Positions 9,901 through 17,611 are shown, counted from the first letter of the stretch. The stretch: 64,000 nt of DNA from Frateuria_A sp051900425 (GCF_051900425.1 NZ_JBHZGK010000005.1:186001-250000); one strand, 5' to 3'. Numbers and translations are program-made. Notes: generated by a model not told the origin, from the letters alone.

Positions 9901-10174
9901 GCTGGTGCGCTTCCGCCCGATCACCATGACCACGCTGGTGGCGATGGGCGCGGCGCTGCCGCTGGCGATCGGTTTCGGCATCGGCTCGGAAATGCGCCAG
10001 CCGCTGGGCATCGCGATCGTCGGCGGCCTGCTGGTGTCGCAGCTGCTGACCCTGCTCAGCACGCCCGCGATCTACCTGTGGGGCCATGACCGCAAGATCC
10101 GCAAGGCGGCGCGCAGGCAGCGGCGCGAAGAGAAGAAGCGGCTCAAGGCGCTGGGCAAGCAACAGACGGCCTGA
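6995..10174 (+). CDS. RND-family multidrug efflux permease (MdtB/MdtC-like, orphan)
   Basis: 1059 residues, the usual length for AcrB-type RND pumps. It begins MNIFAPLIRRPIGTSLL with transmembrane helix 1, then a large periplasmic loop, a block of helices around 335-480 (FVVDDAIVVIENIVRHMEHG is the typical RND helix 4 motif with Asp pair), a helix near 540, a second periplasmic loop, and a C-terminal helix block (IAILMLIGIVKKNAILMVDF). The cytoplasmic tail is basic. It exports drugs or other compounds by proton antiport. MdtA-type fusion and outer-membrane partners are missing from both sides, so it must use partners encoded elsewhere. Gly-rich loops (GGDGGGGGAVG and LGGGGSGDKGG) occur in the second loop. 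No clear Shine-Dalgarno sequence is seen. Confidence 0.95.
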   Translation: MNIFAPLIRRPIGTSLLALGLTLAGLWAYLLLGVAALPSLDFPGVYVVASQPGASAQTMASTILAPLERHLGRIPGVDEMYGNATEGQASVMVRFTFDRTADSAARDVQAAINAAAPDLPSGMPGPPQYFKFDTSQIPILFITLTSSGMPQDQLFDLADTLLKPAVSQIQGVAQVQVFGGTPHAVRIELDTDALAAKGLTANDVANALRAANVTSPQGTLSDGRTQMTVTASDGLQTPEEFAHLLIAMKHGVPVRLSDVARVYGGQQDKYQAAWFADASGSARTVGLQISKRPEANAVATVEAIRAKLPQLRASLPASLQMHAVFDLTQTTKSALHEVEVALLISIVMVVLVMLVFLRRLRPTLIATLSVPLSLAGAFVAMWALGYTLNTLSLVALVLCIGFVVDDAIVVIENIVRHMEHGMPPLQAALTGVREIGFTVVSITLSLVAVFAPLLFGNNMLVMLLREFSVTLTAAVVISAIVSLTLTPALCGRLLAAEPANPRPPGRIERAVENFDRALLRRYERALDWAMHHRRLMRWQPLILLVLTVVLGIAVGKTAGGTFMPDEDTGQLQAQVTADANISPELLTERVLQVAKIIKEDPAVEDMLTMLGGDGGGGGAVGNSAQMFMDLKPRGDAPGDRRIGAKEVVERLSKRLDKLAGVEVEISIAQFLGGGGSGDKGGQYEFQLVSDNGGDLQPWTLKMVRRLRDNKEFRDVGSDFDQAGKQQMLKVDREAAGRLHVSMGDIDSALYNSFGQNPVSVIYSDINQYRVVLTSAKAESISPQSLLNIHVRNSRGEMIPLSALARIEPNIAPMRIRHHNQLEAATVTYNLAKGVDQQRGVKLVEQAAFAVHLPDGIRVDFTGANQRLQQAKSNGMILLLASILAMYIVLGILYESLGHPLTILSTLPAAGMGAFLAMLVTQTQLSLMAIIAILMLIGIVKKNAILMVDFALVAQRERGLPPPDAIREAALVRFRPITMTTLVAMGAALPLAIGFGIGSEMRQPLGIAIVGGLLVSQLLTLLSTPAIYLWGHDRKIRKAARRQRREEKKRLKALGKQQTA

Positions 10175-10207
10175 AGCGCTCGTCCGCACCGCGCTGGCGT
10201 CACTGCG

Positions 10208-10239
10208 AAAACCCGGCCCGCTGTGGCCGGGTTCTTTTT
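10208..10239 (+). terminator. Intrinsic terminator of the RND permease gene
   Basis: Perfect 9-bp stem AACCCGGCC/GGCCGGGTT (10210-10218 and 10225-10233) with a 6-nt loop and then CTTTTTG. It lies about 35 bases after the stop codon. Confidence 0.9.
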
Positions 10240-10346
10240 GCCATGCGCGCGACACAGCGTTCGCCAGCATGCACGGCGCGCTTCACCCGGCAACGACGGA
10301 ACAAACTAAACTATTTAGTACACAAATCATCCGCAGGAACGGTCCC

Positions 10347-10874
10347 ATGTCCGACGCATCTTCGCGTGTGCGCGGCGCGCTGGCGCTGCTGCTCGCCACC
10401 GCCGCCCTGCCCGCGGCCGGCACCCATCTGGAAGTGCAGGGCGGGCGCAGTTACATGGACAACCATGGCGCCAACGCGGCGTTCGTCGAAGCCACGTTCG
10501 CGCCGCACGCGATCGGCAGCAGCCGGCTGGACTGGTCGCCGGACGTCTCCGCCGGCTGGATCGACAGCCGCGATGTGCGCCGCTACCGCGACGCCGAATT
10601 CGATACCCGCTCGTCGGTGTCGTTGCTGGCGGCCGGCGCCCGCTTCCACTATGGCGCGCCGGACGCCTGGTACCGGCCGCTGTTCTTCAGCTTCCAGCTG
10701 GCCGGCATCAACCACACCACCCAGGCGCTGTCGAGCCACTACCAGTTCGTCAGCACGCTGGGCTGGCAGGGCAGGCATCTGAGCTTCCACCTGCGCCACG
10801 TATCCAATGGCGGGCTCAATGGGCCCAACCGCGGCGAGACCATGGCGCTGGTCGGCGTCGGCTTCGATCTCTGA
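10347..10874 (+). CDS. pagL: PagL-like lipid A 3-O-deacylase
   Basis: 175 residues with a signal peptide (ALALLLATAALPAAGTH). The protein has the short beta-barrel pattern and C-terminal aromatic end (VGVGFDL) of the PagL family. The catalytic signature is visible: RHVSNGG places His151 and Ser153 in the H-x-S arrangement, and Glu164 in PNRGET supplies the acidic residue, compared with the His126/Ser128/Glu140 triad known for Pseudomonas PagL. The family removes the 3-O acyl chain of lipid A in the outer membrane. AGGAAC precedes the ATG, and an AT-rich stretch at 10303-10330 probably holds the promoter. The gene stands alone between two terminators. Confidence 0.85.
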   Translation: MSDASSRVRGALALLLATAALPAAGTHLEVQGGRSYMDNHGANAAFVEATFAPHAIGSSRLDWSPDVSAGWIDSRDVRRYRDAEFDTRSSVSLLAAGARFHYGAPDAWYRPLFFSFQLAGINHTTQALSSHYQFVSTLGWQGRHLSFHLRHVSNGGLNGPNRGETMALVGVGFDL

Positions 10875-10890
10875 GGACTGGCCGCACGCA

Positions 10891-10918
10891 AAAAGAAGGC
10901 GCCCGCGGGCGCCTTTTT
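10891..10918. terminator. Bidirectional terminator between pagL and emrB
   Basis: AAGGCGCCC (10896-10904) pairs with GGGCGCCTT (10907-10915), with an A-rich run on the left and TTTTT on the right. It can stop transcription from both converging genes. Confidence 0.9.
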
Positions 10919-10923
10919 GTTCG

Positions 10924-12447
10924 TCAGTGGCCGCCGCTGGCCGCGGGTCCGGCCTTGGCGAGGAACGGGGGCTTGGTCAGCCAGATCACCAGCACCAGGC
11001 TGATGAAGACCCAGCCCAGCACGTGGAAGATCTCGTTGAAGGAGATCTGGTAACCCTGCTGGGTCGCCATCTGGTTGATCATCGCCGCGGCGCTCTGCGG
11101 ATCGCCCATCGACGCCATCGCCTCGCGCGTGCCGGGGTCGTAGGCGGTGATGTGCTCGACCAGCTGCTCGTGGTGGGCCACCGCGCGGCGCTCCCAGAAC
11201 AGCGTGGTGATCGAGGCGGAGAAACTGCCGCCCAGCGTACGCAGGAACGTCGCCAGGCCCGAGCCCGACGCGATCTCGTTCTGCTGCAGGTCCGACAGCA
11301 GGATGGTCAGGATCGGCATGAAGAACAGCGCCACGCCCAGGCCCTGGATCAGCTGTACCAGTGCCACGTGATAGAAGTCGATGCCGATATAGAAGTCCGA
11401 GCGCATGAAGCAGGTCACGCCCAGCACGATGAACGCGATCGACGCCACTGCGCGCAGGTCGAACTTGGGCGCGAACTTGCCCACGAAGAAGGTCAGCAGC
11501 ACCGGCAGCACGCCGATCGGCGCGGTGGCGAAGCCGGCCCAGGTCGAGGTGTAGCCGAGGTTGCGCTGCAGCCACAGCGGCATCAGCAGGCTCATCGCGA
11601 AGAACGCCGCGTAGGCCAGGATCAGCGCGATCGTGCCGTAGGTGAAGTTGCGGTGGCGGAAGAGCTTGAGATCGACGATCGGGTCCTTGTCGGTCAGTTC
11701 CCAGATCAGGAAGATCGCCAGCGCGATCACCGAGACGATGCTGGTGACGATGATGAAGGTGGAGTTGAACCAGTCCTCGTCGTTGCCCTTGTCCAGCACG
11801 ACCTGCAGCGCGCCCACGCCGATGATCAGCGTGACCAGGCCGACATAGTCGATCTTCGGCCGTTCGGTCCTGTCCACGCGCCCACGCATCTGGTTGCCCA
11901 CCACCACGCTGGCGAAGATGCCGATCGGCACGTTGATGAAGAAGATCCACGGCCACGAATAGTTGTCGGTGATCCATCCGCCCAGGATCGGGCCGGCGAT
12001 CGGCGCGACCACGGTAACCATCGCCAGCAACGCGAGCGCCATGCCGCGCTTGGCGGGTGGGTAGATCGAGATCAGCAGGCTCTGGGTGATCGGATACATG
12101 GGACCTGCCACCGCGCCCTGGATCGCGCGGAACAGGATCAGCATCTCCATGCTCTGGGACACGCCGCACAGGAACGAGGTGAGCGCGAACAGCAGCGTGC
12201 ACCAGATGAACAGCTTGATCTCGCCGAAGCGGCGGGTGAGGAAGCCGGTCAACGGCAGCGAGATCGCCATGCTCACGGCGAACGAGGTGATCACCCAGGT
12301 GCTCTGGTTCACGCTCACGCCGAGATTGCCGGCGATGGTCGGCAGCGACACGTTGGCGATGGTGGTGTCCAGCACCTGCATGAAGGTGGCCAGCGAGATG
12401 CCGACCGTGGTGAGCGCCATGCTGGGGGGACGGTATTGGGTGGTCAT
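10924..12447 (-). CDS. emrB: DHA2-family MFS drug exporter EmrB
   Basis: 507 residues from the ATG at 12447. Fourteen hydrophobic segments are expected for DHA2 transporters. The TM1 motif LDTTIANVSLPTIAG, TM4-like motif RAIQGAVAGPMYPITQSLL and the AIAGPILGGWI motif C-like segment are typical of EmrB/QacA proteins. It exports hydrophobic drugs with proton antiport through a tripartite channel made with EmrA and the outer-membrane factor encoded upstream. It is the last gene of the marR-OMF-emrA-emrB operon. An upstream in-frame ATG at 12546 would extend into a G/C-rich intergenic repeat and is rejected. Confidence 0.95.
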   Translation of the reverse strand: MTTQYRPPSMALTTVGISLATFMQVLDTTIANVSLPTIAGNLGVSVNQSTWVITSFAVSMAISLPLTGFLTRRFGEIKLFIWCTLLFALTSFLCGVSQSMEMLILFRAIQGAVAGPMYPITQSLLISIYPPAKRGMALALLAMVTVVAPIAGPILGGWITDNYSWPWIFFINVPIGIFASVVVGNQMRGRVDRTERPKIDYVGLVTLIIGVGALQVVLDKGNDEDWFNSTFIIVTSIVSVIALAIFLIWELTDKDPIVDLKLFRHRNFTYGTIALILAYAAFFAMSLLMPLWLQRNLGYTSTWAGFATAPIGVLPVLLTFFVGKFAPKFDLRAVASIAFIVLGVTCFMRSDFYIGIDFYHVALVQLIQGLGVALFFMPILTILLSDLQQNEIASGSGLATFLRTLGGSFSASITTLFWERRAVAHHEQLVEHITAYDPGTREAMASMGDPQSAAAMINQMATQQGYQISFNEIFHVLGWVFISLVLVIWLTKPPFLAKAGPAASGGH

Positions 12448-12472
12448 GGGGTGCGTGGTGTCCCGGATGAAG

Positions 12473-12570
12473 GGCTCCTCCCCCTGCTGGCAGGAGGAGG
12501 CTGGGAGGGGGTCGCCCGGACCCTCCGAGGCGTGCCCCCTCCCCAACCCTCCCCTGCACGCAGGGGAGGG
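12473..12570. repeat. CT/GA-rich intergenic inverted repeat inside the emr operon
   Basis: GGAGGAGGCTGGGAGGGGG near 12492 is complementary, with gaps, to CCCCCTCCCCAACCCTCCCC near 12535. Small hairpins occur at each end (CTCCTCCCCCTG...CAGGAGGAG; CCCTCCCCTGCACGCAGGGG). It lies in the 132-base gap between emrA and emrB and so is transcribed. It could tune relative emrA/emrB expression. Confidence 0.65.
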
Positions 12571-12579
12571 CGCTGTCGC

Positions 12580-13788
12580 TTACTTGCCGCTGGCGGCCTT
12601 GCTGTTGCCCGCCATGTTCTCGTGGATGATCCCGGCGATCAGGTCATCAGCCTTGTGCAGCTGCTGCTCGTACACATCCGTGCTGAAGGCCGGCTTGGAC
12701 GGCGGCTGCTGCGCCAGCATCGGGCCCTGCTGGTTGTGCAGGTTCACCGTCACGTCGGTGGACAGGCCGATGCGCAGCGGATGCTTCTCCAGCTGGCCCG
12801 GGTCCGCGAACACCACCCGCACCGGCACGCGCTGCACGATCTTGATCCAGTTGCCGGTGGCGTTCTGCGCCGGCAGCAGCGAGAACGCGCTGCCGGTGCC
12901 CACGCCCAGGCTCTGCACCATGCCCTTGTAGGTCACGTCGCCGCCGTAGACGTCGGCATGGATCTCCACCGGCTGCCCGATGCGCATGTCGGTCAACTGG
13001 GTTTCCTTGAAGTTGGCGTCGATCCACACTCCGTTGAGCGGCACCACGGCCATCAGCGGCGTGCCCGGCGCGACGCGCTGGCCCAGCTGCACCGAGCGCT
13101 TGGCGACGTAGCCGTCCACGGGCGCCACGATGGTGGTGCGCATGGCGTCGAGGTAGGCGGCGCGCAGCTTGGCCGCAGCCGTCTGGACGTCCGGATGCGA
13201 GGCGACGACGGTGTCGTCGACCAGCACCTTGCTGGTCTGGTACTGCTGCGTGGCGGCGGCCAGCGCGCTCTGCGCGGCGGTCAGTTCGTCGCGGGCGTGC
13301 GCCAGCTCCTCGGCCGAGATCGCGCCGGACTTGGCGAGGTCGCGGCGGCGGTTGTAGTCGGCCTGTGCCTTGGCCACGGCCACCCTGCGCGCGGCCACGT
13401 CCGCCTGCGCACCGCTGACGGTGCTGTACAGGCCGCGGACCTTGCGCACGGTACTGGCGAGGTTGGCCTTCGCCTCGGCGAGCGCGACCTGCGCGTTGCT
13501 CGGGTCGAGCTTGATCAGCGTCTGGCCGGCCTTGACGCGGTCGCCGTCGTCCGCACCGATCGACACCACGGTGCCGGGGATCTGCGGCGTGATCTGCACG
13601 ATGTTGCCGTTGACGTAGGCATCGTCGGTGCCTTCGTACCAGCGACCGTCGAAGTAGTACCACAGGCCCCAGCCGATCAGGGCGAGCAGCACCACCGCGC
13701 CGAGCGCGCGCAGCAGGAAACCGCGCTTGTTCTTCGCGGCCGGCGCGGGAGCGGCACCGTTGGGTTGGGAAGCAGGCTGGCTGGACAT
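12580..13788 (-). CDS. emrA: EmrA-type membrane fusion protein (HlyD family)
   Basis: 402 residues. A cytoplasmic N-terminus with a basic KNKRG is followed by one transmembrane helix (about 28-48). The biotinyl-lipoyl half motif DDAYVNGNIVQITPQIPGTV comes next, then a coiled-coil hairpin (about 90-200, Ala/Lys/Gln rich), the second lipoyl half (APVDGYVAKRSVQLGQRVAP) and a C-terminal beta domain. It links the inner-membrane exporter EmrB to the outer-membrane factor. It lies 9 bases after the OMF gene and is clearly co-transcribed. Confidence 0.95.
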   Translation of the reverse strand: MSSQPASQPNGAAPAPAAKNKRGFLLRALGAVVLLALIGWGLWYYFDGRWYEGTDDAYVNGNIVQITPQIPGTVVSIGADDGDRVKAGQTLIKLDPSNAQVALAEAKANLASTVRKVRGLYSTVSGAQADVAARRVAVAKAQADYNRRRDLAKSGAISAEELAHARDELTAAQSALAAATQQYQTSKVLVDDTVVASHPDVQTAAAKLRAAYLDAMRTTIVAPVDGYVAKRSVQLGQRVAPGTPLMAVVPLNGVWIDANFKETQLTDMRIGQPVEIHADVYGGDVTYKGMVQSLGVGTGSAFSLLPAQNATGNWIKIVQRVPVRVVFADPGQLEKHPLRIGLSTDVTVNLHNQQGPMLAQQPPSKPAFSTDVYEQQLHKADDLIAGIIHENMAGNSKAASGK

Positions 13789-13797
13789 GGAAAAGCC

Positions 13798-15261
13798 TTA
13801 GGAATGAGCGGGGGTGGAAGGAGTCGGAGCGGTGGGCTGGCCGGCAGTCGCCTGGGGGCGGTAACCGCCGCCGAGGGCCTGGATCAGCTGCACGGAAAGG
13901 TCGACCTGCTGCGCCTTGAGCGCCGCCATGCGCTGCTCGGCGAGAAGCAGCTGCTGGCGCACGCTGAGCGCCTCCAGGTAGCTGCCGACGCCCGCGCGAT
14001 AGCGCTGCTCGGCCAGGCGCCAGGCGTCGTTGGCGGCATCCAGCGCGCGCTGCTGCGCCTGGACCTGGTCGCTGAGCGACTGCTGCGCGGCGTAGTCGTC
14101 CGCGACCTCGTTGAGCGCGCCGACCAGGGTCTGGTTGTACTGCGCCACGGCCAGGTCGTACTGGGCGTCCTTCCCGGCCAGGTTGGCGCGCAGCCGGCCG
14201 CCGTCGAAGATCGGCAGGCTGAGCGAGGGGCCGACCTGGTAGAACAGCGAGGACGCGCGCAACAGCGGGTTGCCGCCCATGGCAAGCAGGCCGGCCATCG
14301 CGCCAAGCTTCACGTTGGGCAGGAACTCGGTCCGGGCGGCGGCGATGTCGCGCCCGGCGGCCTCCACGCGCCAGCGCGCGGCGACCAGGTCGGCGCGGTG
14401 GCCGACCAGTTCGACCGGCAGGTCGGCCGGCACGGTCAGCGCTTCGGGCGTCAGCGGCTGCGGGCGGGCGATGTCCAGGCCGCGGTCGGGGCCCTTGCCG
14501 AGCAGCACCGACAGCGCCGAACGGGCGGCGTCGATCGCGCGCTGGGCAACCGCAAGCTGCTGCTCGGCGGTGGCCACTTCGGCGTCGCCCTGCTTGAGCT
14601 GCAGCTGGCTGTCCAGACCGGCGTGGACACGCTGGGCGGTCAGCTCGCGCGCCTTGGAGGCGCGCTCGAGTTCGGCCTGCGCCAGGTCGTGCTGGTCAAA
14701 CGCGTAGCCCAGCTGTGCGTAGGCGCGCGCGACATTGCCCGAGAGTTCGATACGCGCCGCGCGCGCCTCGACCTCCGTCGCACGGGCCTGGCCCAGCGCG
14801 GCCTCCCACGCGGCGCGTTGGCCGCCCCACAGGTCCAGGCCCCAATCGAAGCTCAGGTAGCCGAACTTGGCGACCGAGAAATGCGCATCCTCGCCGAGCA
14901 GGCCCGACGGCGGCTTGGCGCCGGCCACGCTCGCGCCCAGGCCAAGTTGCGGCTTGCGCGCGGCATCGGCGACCCCGGCCGCCGCCTGCGCGGCGCGGGC
15001 CCGCGCGTCGGCCGCGGCGAGGCCCGGATTGCCGGCCAGCGCTTCGGTAATCAGCGCATCCAGCTGCGGGGCGCCCAGCCCGCTCCACCACGCCTGGTCC
15101 GGCCAGGCGGCCGGCGTCAGCGTGGCGTCGCCCAGGCTGCGCTGGGCCTTCAGCGCGGACGGATCGAGCAGCTTGCCGTCCGGATGCAGGCCGCCGCTGC
15201 TGGCGCAACCGGCCAGAACGAGGGTCAGTGCGGTGGCCGCCGCAAGGAGTTGCAGACGCAT
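13798..15261 (-). CDS. NodT-family outer-membrane efflux lipoprotein
   Basis: 487 residues with a lipoprotein signal peptide and lipobox LVLAGCAS. Two OEP (TolC-like) repeats are visible as long Ala/Gln/Arg-rich helical stretches around 80-260 and 290-460, with SFDWGLDLWGG and PIFDGGRLRANLAGKDAQYD typical of NodT proteins. It should form the trimeric outer-membrane exit duct for EmrAB. It follows marR by 23 bases and precedes emrA by 9 bases, so it is the second gene of a complete tripartite efflux operon. Confidence 0.95.
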   Translation of the reverse strand: MRLQLLAAATALTLVLAGCASSGGLHPDGKLLDPSALKAQRSLGDATLTPAAWPDQAWWSGLGAPQLDALITEALAGNPGLAAADARARAAQAAAGVADAARKPQLGLGASVAGAKPPSGLLGEDAHFSVAKFGYLSFDWGLDLWGGQRAAWEAALGQARATEVEARAARIELSGNVARAYAQLGYAFDQHDLAQAELERASKARELTAQRVHAGLDSQLQLKQGDAEVATAEQQLAVAQRAIDAARSALSVLLGKGPDRGLDIARPQPLTPEALTVPADLPVELVGHRADLVAARWRVEAAGRDIAAARTEFLPNVKLGAMAGLLAMGGNPLLRASSLFYQVGPSLSLPIFDGGRLRANLAGKDAQYDLAVAQYNQTLVGALNEVADDYAAQQSLSDQVQAQQRALDAANDAWRLAEQRYRAGVGSYLEALSVRQQLLLAEQRMAALKAQQVDLSVQLIQALGGGYRPQATAGQPTAPTPSTPAHS

Positions 15262-15284
15262 GGTGTGGGGGTTCCGGGTAAGGG

Positions 15285-15743
15285 TCAGTCTTTGTCGCGC
15301 AATGCGTGCAGCACGCGCGTCAGGTAGTCGTGCAGGTGCTGGCGCTCGGCCTCGCTGAGCGAGCGTTGCGCCGCTTCCAGCACGCGCTCATTGCAGTCGG
15401 TCAGCTGCTGCCACAGCGCGGTGCCCTGGTCGGTCAGTTCGATGCGCAGCGCGCGGCGGTCCTGTTCGTGAGGGCAGCGGCGCAGATAACCCTTGCCTTC
15501 GAGCTGGTCGAGCTGCCGGGTCATCGCACCGCCATCGAGCTCGACCGCGCGGGCCAGTTCGGAGGCCGTCATCGGGCCCAGCCGGGCCAGCCGCTTGAGG
15601 ATCAGGAACTGGGTGAAGCGCAGCTCCACGCCGAGCGCGGACAGCTCCGCCTCCATGGCGCGCACGATCTCCGAGCGCACCAGGCCAAGCAGGACACCCA
15701 GGCTTTCTTCGGGGGCAGGATGGGCGAGCGATTTGATAACCAT
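15285..15743 (-). CDS. MarR-family repressor of the emr operon
   Basis: 152 residues from the ATG at 15743. The winged helix is seen in FTQFLILKRLARLGPMTAS, the recognition helix in LARAVELDGGAMTRQLDQLE and the wing in GYLRRCPHEQDRRALRIELT with the conserved DRR. MarR proteins bind palindromes and are released by phenolic or drug ligands. It is the first gene of the efflux operon and probably represses it. The alternative ATG at 15752 would overlap the predicted -10 box, so the 15743 start is preferred. Confidence 0.93.
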   Translation of the reverse strand: MVIKSLAHPAPEESLGVLLGLVRSEIVRAMEAELSALGVELRFTQFLILKRLARLGPMTASELARAVELDGGAMTRQLDQLEGKGYLRRCPHEQDRRALRIELTDQGTALWQQLTDCNERVLEAAQRSLSEAERQHLHDYLTRVLHALRDKD

Positions 15744-15750
15744 GCCGCGC

Positions 15751-15787
15751 ATTCTATTGCCCGAAGTATATTTGTCAAGGCAAATAT
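15751..15787 (-). promoter_or_regulatory. marR-emr promoter with overlapping palindromic operator
   Basis: Leftward -35 TTGACA (15773-15778), 16-bp spacer, -10 TAGAAT (15751-15756). A perfect inverted repeat ATATTTG-6-CAAATAT (15768-15787) spans the -35 box, the expected site and form of a MarR operator. The predicted transcription start falls at about 15744, next to the ATG at 15743, which suggests a leaderless or nearly leaderless message. Confidence 0.8.
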
Positions 15788-15816
15788 CGTGACGGCGGCT
15801 TTTGTCCGGGCAAGGG

Positions 15817-16065
15817 TCAGGCTGCGCGTGCCTGGCGTGCCGCCAGCTCGTCGCGTACCAGCGTGGCCAGCGCCGGGTCTCGGATGGTGAACAGCTCGAA
15901 CACGCCCAGCGCCTGCAGCGTCGGCAGCAGGGAGAGCAGTCGGGGCTCGGCCTGGCAGCGCACCGGTTCGGGCGTGGTCGGGTCGAGCATGAGTTGGGCA
16001 TGCACCACGAAATCGACGAGCGCGTCGGTGTCGGGCGCGGCGGGTGGCGGAGTGATGAGCGACAT
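15817..16065 (-). CDS. Hypothetical small protein, 82 residues
   Basis: Start chosen at the ATG at 16065, preceded by GAGGAGACCGGC, a good ribosome binding site; a longer in-frame extension reads through GC-rich spacer. The protein begins MSLITPPPAAPDTDAL and is mostly helical and acidic, with PVRCQAEPRLLSLLPTLQAL and PALATLVRDELAARQARAA. There is no signal peptide or membrane segment, and I do not recognise a family. It ends about 30 bases beyond the emr operator and is transcribed toward it, so its expression could feed into the emr promoter region. It is divergent from the MmyB-type regulator gene. Confidence 0.65.
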   Translation of the reverse strand: MSLITPPPAAPDTDALVDFVVHAQLMLDPTTPEPVRCQAEPRLLSLLPTLQALGVFELFTIRDPALATLVRDELAARQARAA

Positions 16066-16326
16066 GCCGGTCTCCTCTGGTGGGGCATTGTCGGGACGGC
16101 CCCGGTCGAGCGCTTGAACCGAAGGGCTGACCCTCATGCGCAGGACGCGGCGACAGGCAGCAACGTGACGTCCGTCCGGTGCGGTCGGCGGGTGGGGAGT
16201 CCGCGACGGGCCGCGCACGAGGGCTCGTGCGCCGGCACGCAACGTTAGCCGGCGGCGGTTACCATGGGCAGGCAGTCGATACTGCTGGTACCCCCACTAC
16301 CACCCGTTCCTCTCCCGGGGCTCACG

Positions 16327-17181
16327 ATGAGCACGCGCATGCAACGCATCGAGTTGAAGGCTTTCCTGCGCGCGCGCCGCGCCGCGCTGGCGCCCGAGGC
16401 GGTCGGTCTGCCGCGCGGACAGCGCCGGCTGACACCCGGCCTGCGCCGCGAGGAAGTGGCCGCGCTGGCCGACGTCGGGCTCACCTGGTACACGTGGCTG
16501 GAGCAGGGCCGGCAGATCAACGTCTCGGCCGCCGCGCTGGCGCGCATCGCGCGTGCGCTGGCGCTGTCGCCCAGCGACGAGGCCTACCTGTTCGCTCTGG
16601 CCGGCCTCGCGCGGCCGGAAGCTGCGCCGGCGCGGATCCGGGTGCCGCCACCGATCCTGGGCATGCTCGAGCGCTACCAGGGGCCGGCGTTCGTGCTCGA
16701 TCCGCTGTTCGACCTGCTCGCCTACAACCGCTACGCCGACTTCCTGTTCGACTTCGAGGCGGTACGCGGGCCGTTCGCGCGCAATCACGTGTGGAACGCG
16801 TTCATGCATCCGCCGCGGCGGGTGCTCTACCAGCCGCACTTCATGCGCAGCGCGGCGAACCTGGTCGCGATCTTCCGCATGAGCCACGCCGCGCACCCGG
16901 ACGACCCGCGTTTCGACGCGCTGGTGGAAGCCCTGGTGCAGACCAGCGCGGAGTTCGCCGGCCTGTGGGAACAGCAGGAAACCGCGCCGCTGTCGGCGCT
17001 GGAACTGCCGCTGTTCGACGCGCGGCTGGGCCACTTCTGCGTGCATTCGACGCGCCTGCCGATTCGGGACGGTCAGGCCGACGGTGCCACGGTGTTCTGT
17101 TTCGTGCCGGCCGACGCCGCCTCGGACGCCTGCTTCACGCGCATGGTCGAGCTGGTCGGCGGCGCCGCCCTGCCGGCCTGA
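16327..17181 (+). CDS. XRE-family regulator with MmyB-like ligand-binding domain
   Basis: 284 residues. The N-terminal helix-turn-helix (about 1-75) has the typical LRREEVAALADVGLTWYTWL and GRQINVSAAALARIARAL motifs. The C-terminal part (about 105-280; FDLLAYNRYADFLF, FVPADAASDACFTRMVEL) matches the MmyB-like PAS-related domain that binds fatty acid-like ligands in Streptomyces homologues. Such regulators often control a neighbouring oxidoreductase, but here the neighbours are two small proteins of unknown role. The ATG at 16327 starts a normal family N-terminus; an upstream ATG at 16264 adds only a low-complexity Pro/Leu stretch. Confidence 0.9.
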   Translation: MSTRMQRIELKAFLRARRAALAPEAVGLPRGQRRLTPGLRREEVAALADVGLTWYTWLEQGRQINVSAAALARIARALALSPSDEAYLFALAGLARPEAAPARIRVPPPILGMLERYQGPAFVLDPLFDLLAYNRYADFLFDFEAVRGPFARNHVWNAFMHPPRRVLYQPHFMRSAANLVAIFRMSHAAHPDDPRFDALVEALVQTSAEFAGLWEQQETAPLSALELPLFDARLGHFCVHSTRLPIRDGQADGATVFCFVPADAASDACFTRMVELVGGAALPA

Positions 17182-17248
17182 GCGGCTGACGCGCGCGTCA
17201 CGCGGGCGGATCGACGATCGGCGCGATTTCCCGCAACGGAGCGCGATC

Positions 17249-17611
17249 ATGGAACCGATGCTGAGCATGCGCACCGCCGTGGTGCTGCTGGTCCTGACCG
17301 CCCTGGGCGGCCTGCTGATGGCCGGCATCCGCTTCGCCGGCAAACCGCACCCGCCGACCTGGCTGGCGATGGGCCACGGCTTCCTCGCCGGCGCGGCCGT
17401 TACCCTGCTGGTGTACGACTACTTCACCACCGGCCTGCCGGGGATGGCGCAGCTCGCACTGCTGCTGTTCCTGCTGGCAGCGGCCGGCGGCATCGTGATG
17501 AACCTGGGCTACCACTGGAAGCGGCTGGCGCTGCCGAAGTGGCTGGTGGTGGTGCATGCGCTGATCGCGGTGGCGGGGTTCGTCTTGTTGCTGATCGCCG
17601 CCTGGCCTTGA
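17249..17611 (+). CDS. Small four-helix integral membrane protein
   Basis: 120 residues; GGAG-like CGGAGCG precedes the ATG weakly. Four hydrophobic segments are apparent (about 6-26, 39-57, 64-85, 95-118), separated by short loops containing GKPHPPTW and YHWKRLALPKW. It lies 67 bases after the MmyB regulator gene on the same strand, so it may be its target or co-transcribed partner. I do not recognise a named family; function unknown. Confidence 0.75.
   Translation: MEPMLSMRTAVVLLVLTALGGLLMAGIRFAGKPHPPTWLAMGHGFLAGAAVTLLVYDYFTTGLPGMAQLALLLFLLAAAGGIVMNLGYHWKRLALPKWLVVVHALIAVAGFVLLLIAAWP

Noticed and set aside
6935..10270. 1111-residue open frame antisense to the RND permease
   Set aside because: It mirrors the RND gene on the other strand and has biased shadow composition with no family resemblance.
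10807..15327. 1506-residue open frame on the plus strand across the emr operon
   Set aside because: It is antisense to four well-supported genes, has Arg/His/Gln-rich composition typical of high-GC shadow frames, and no start signal.
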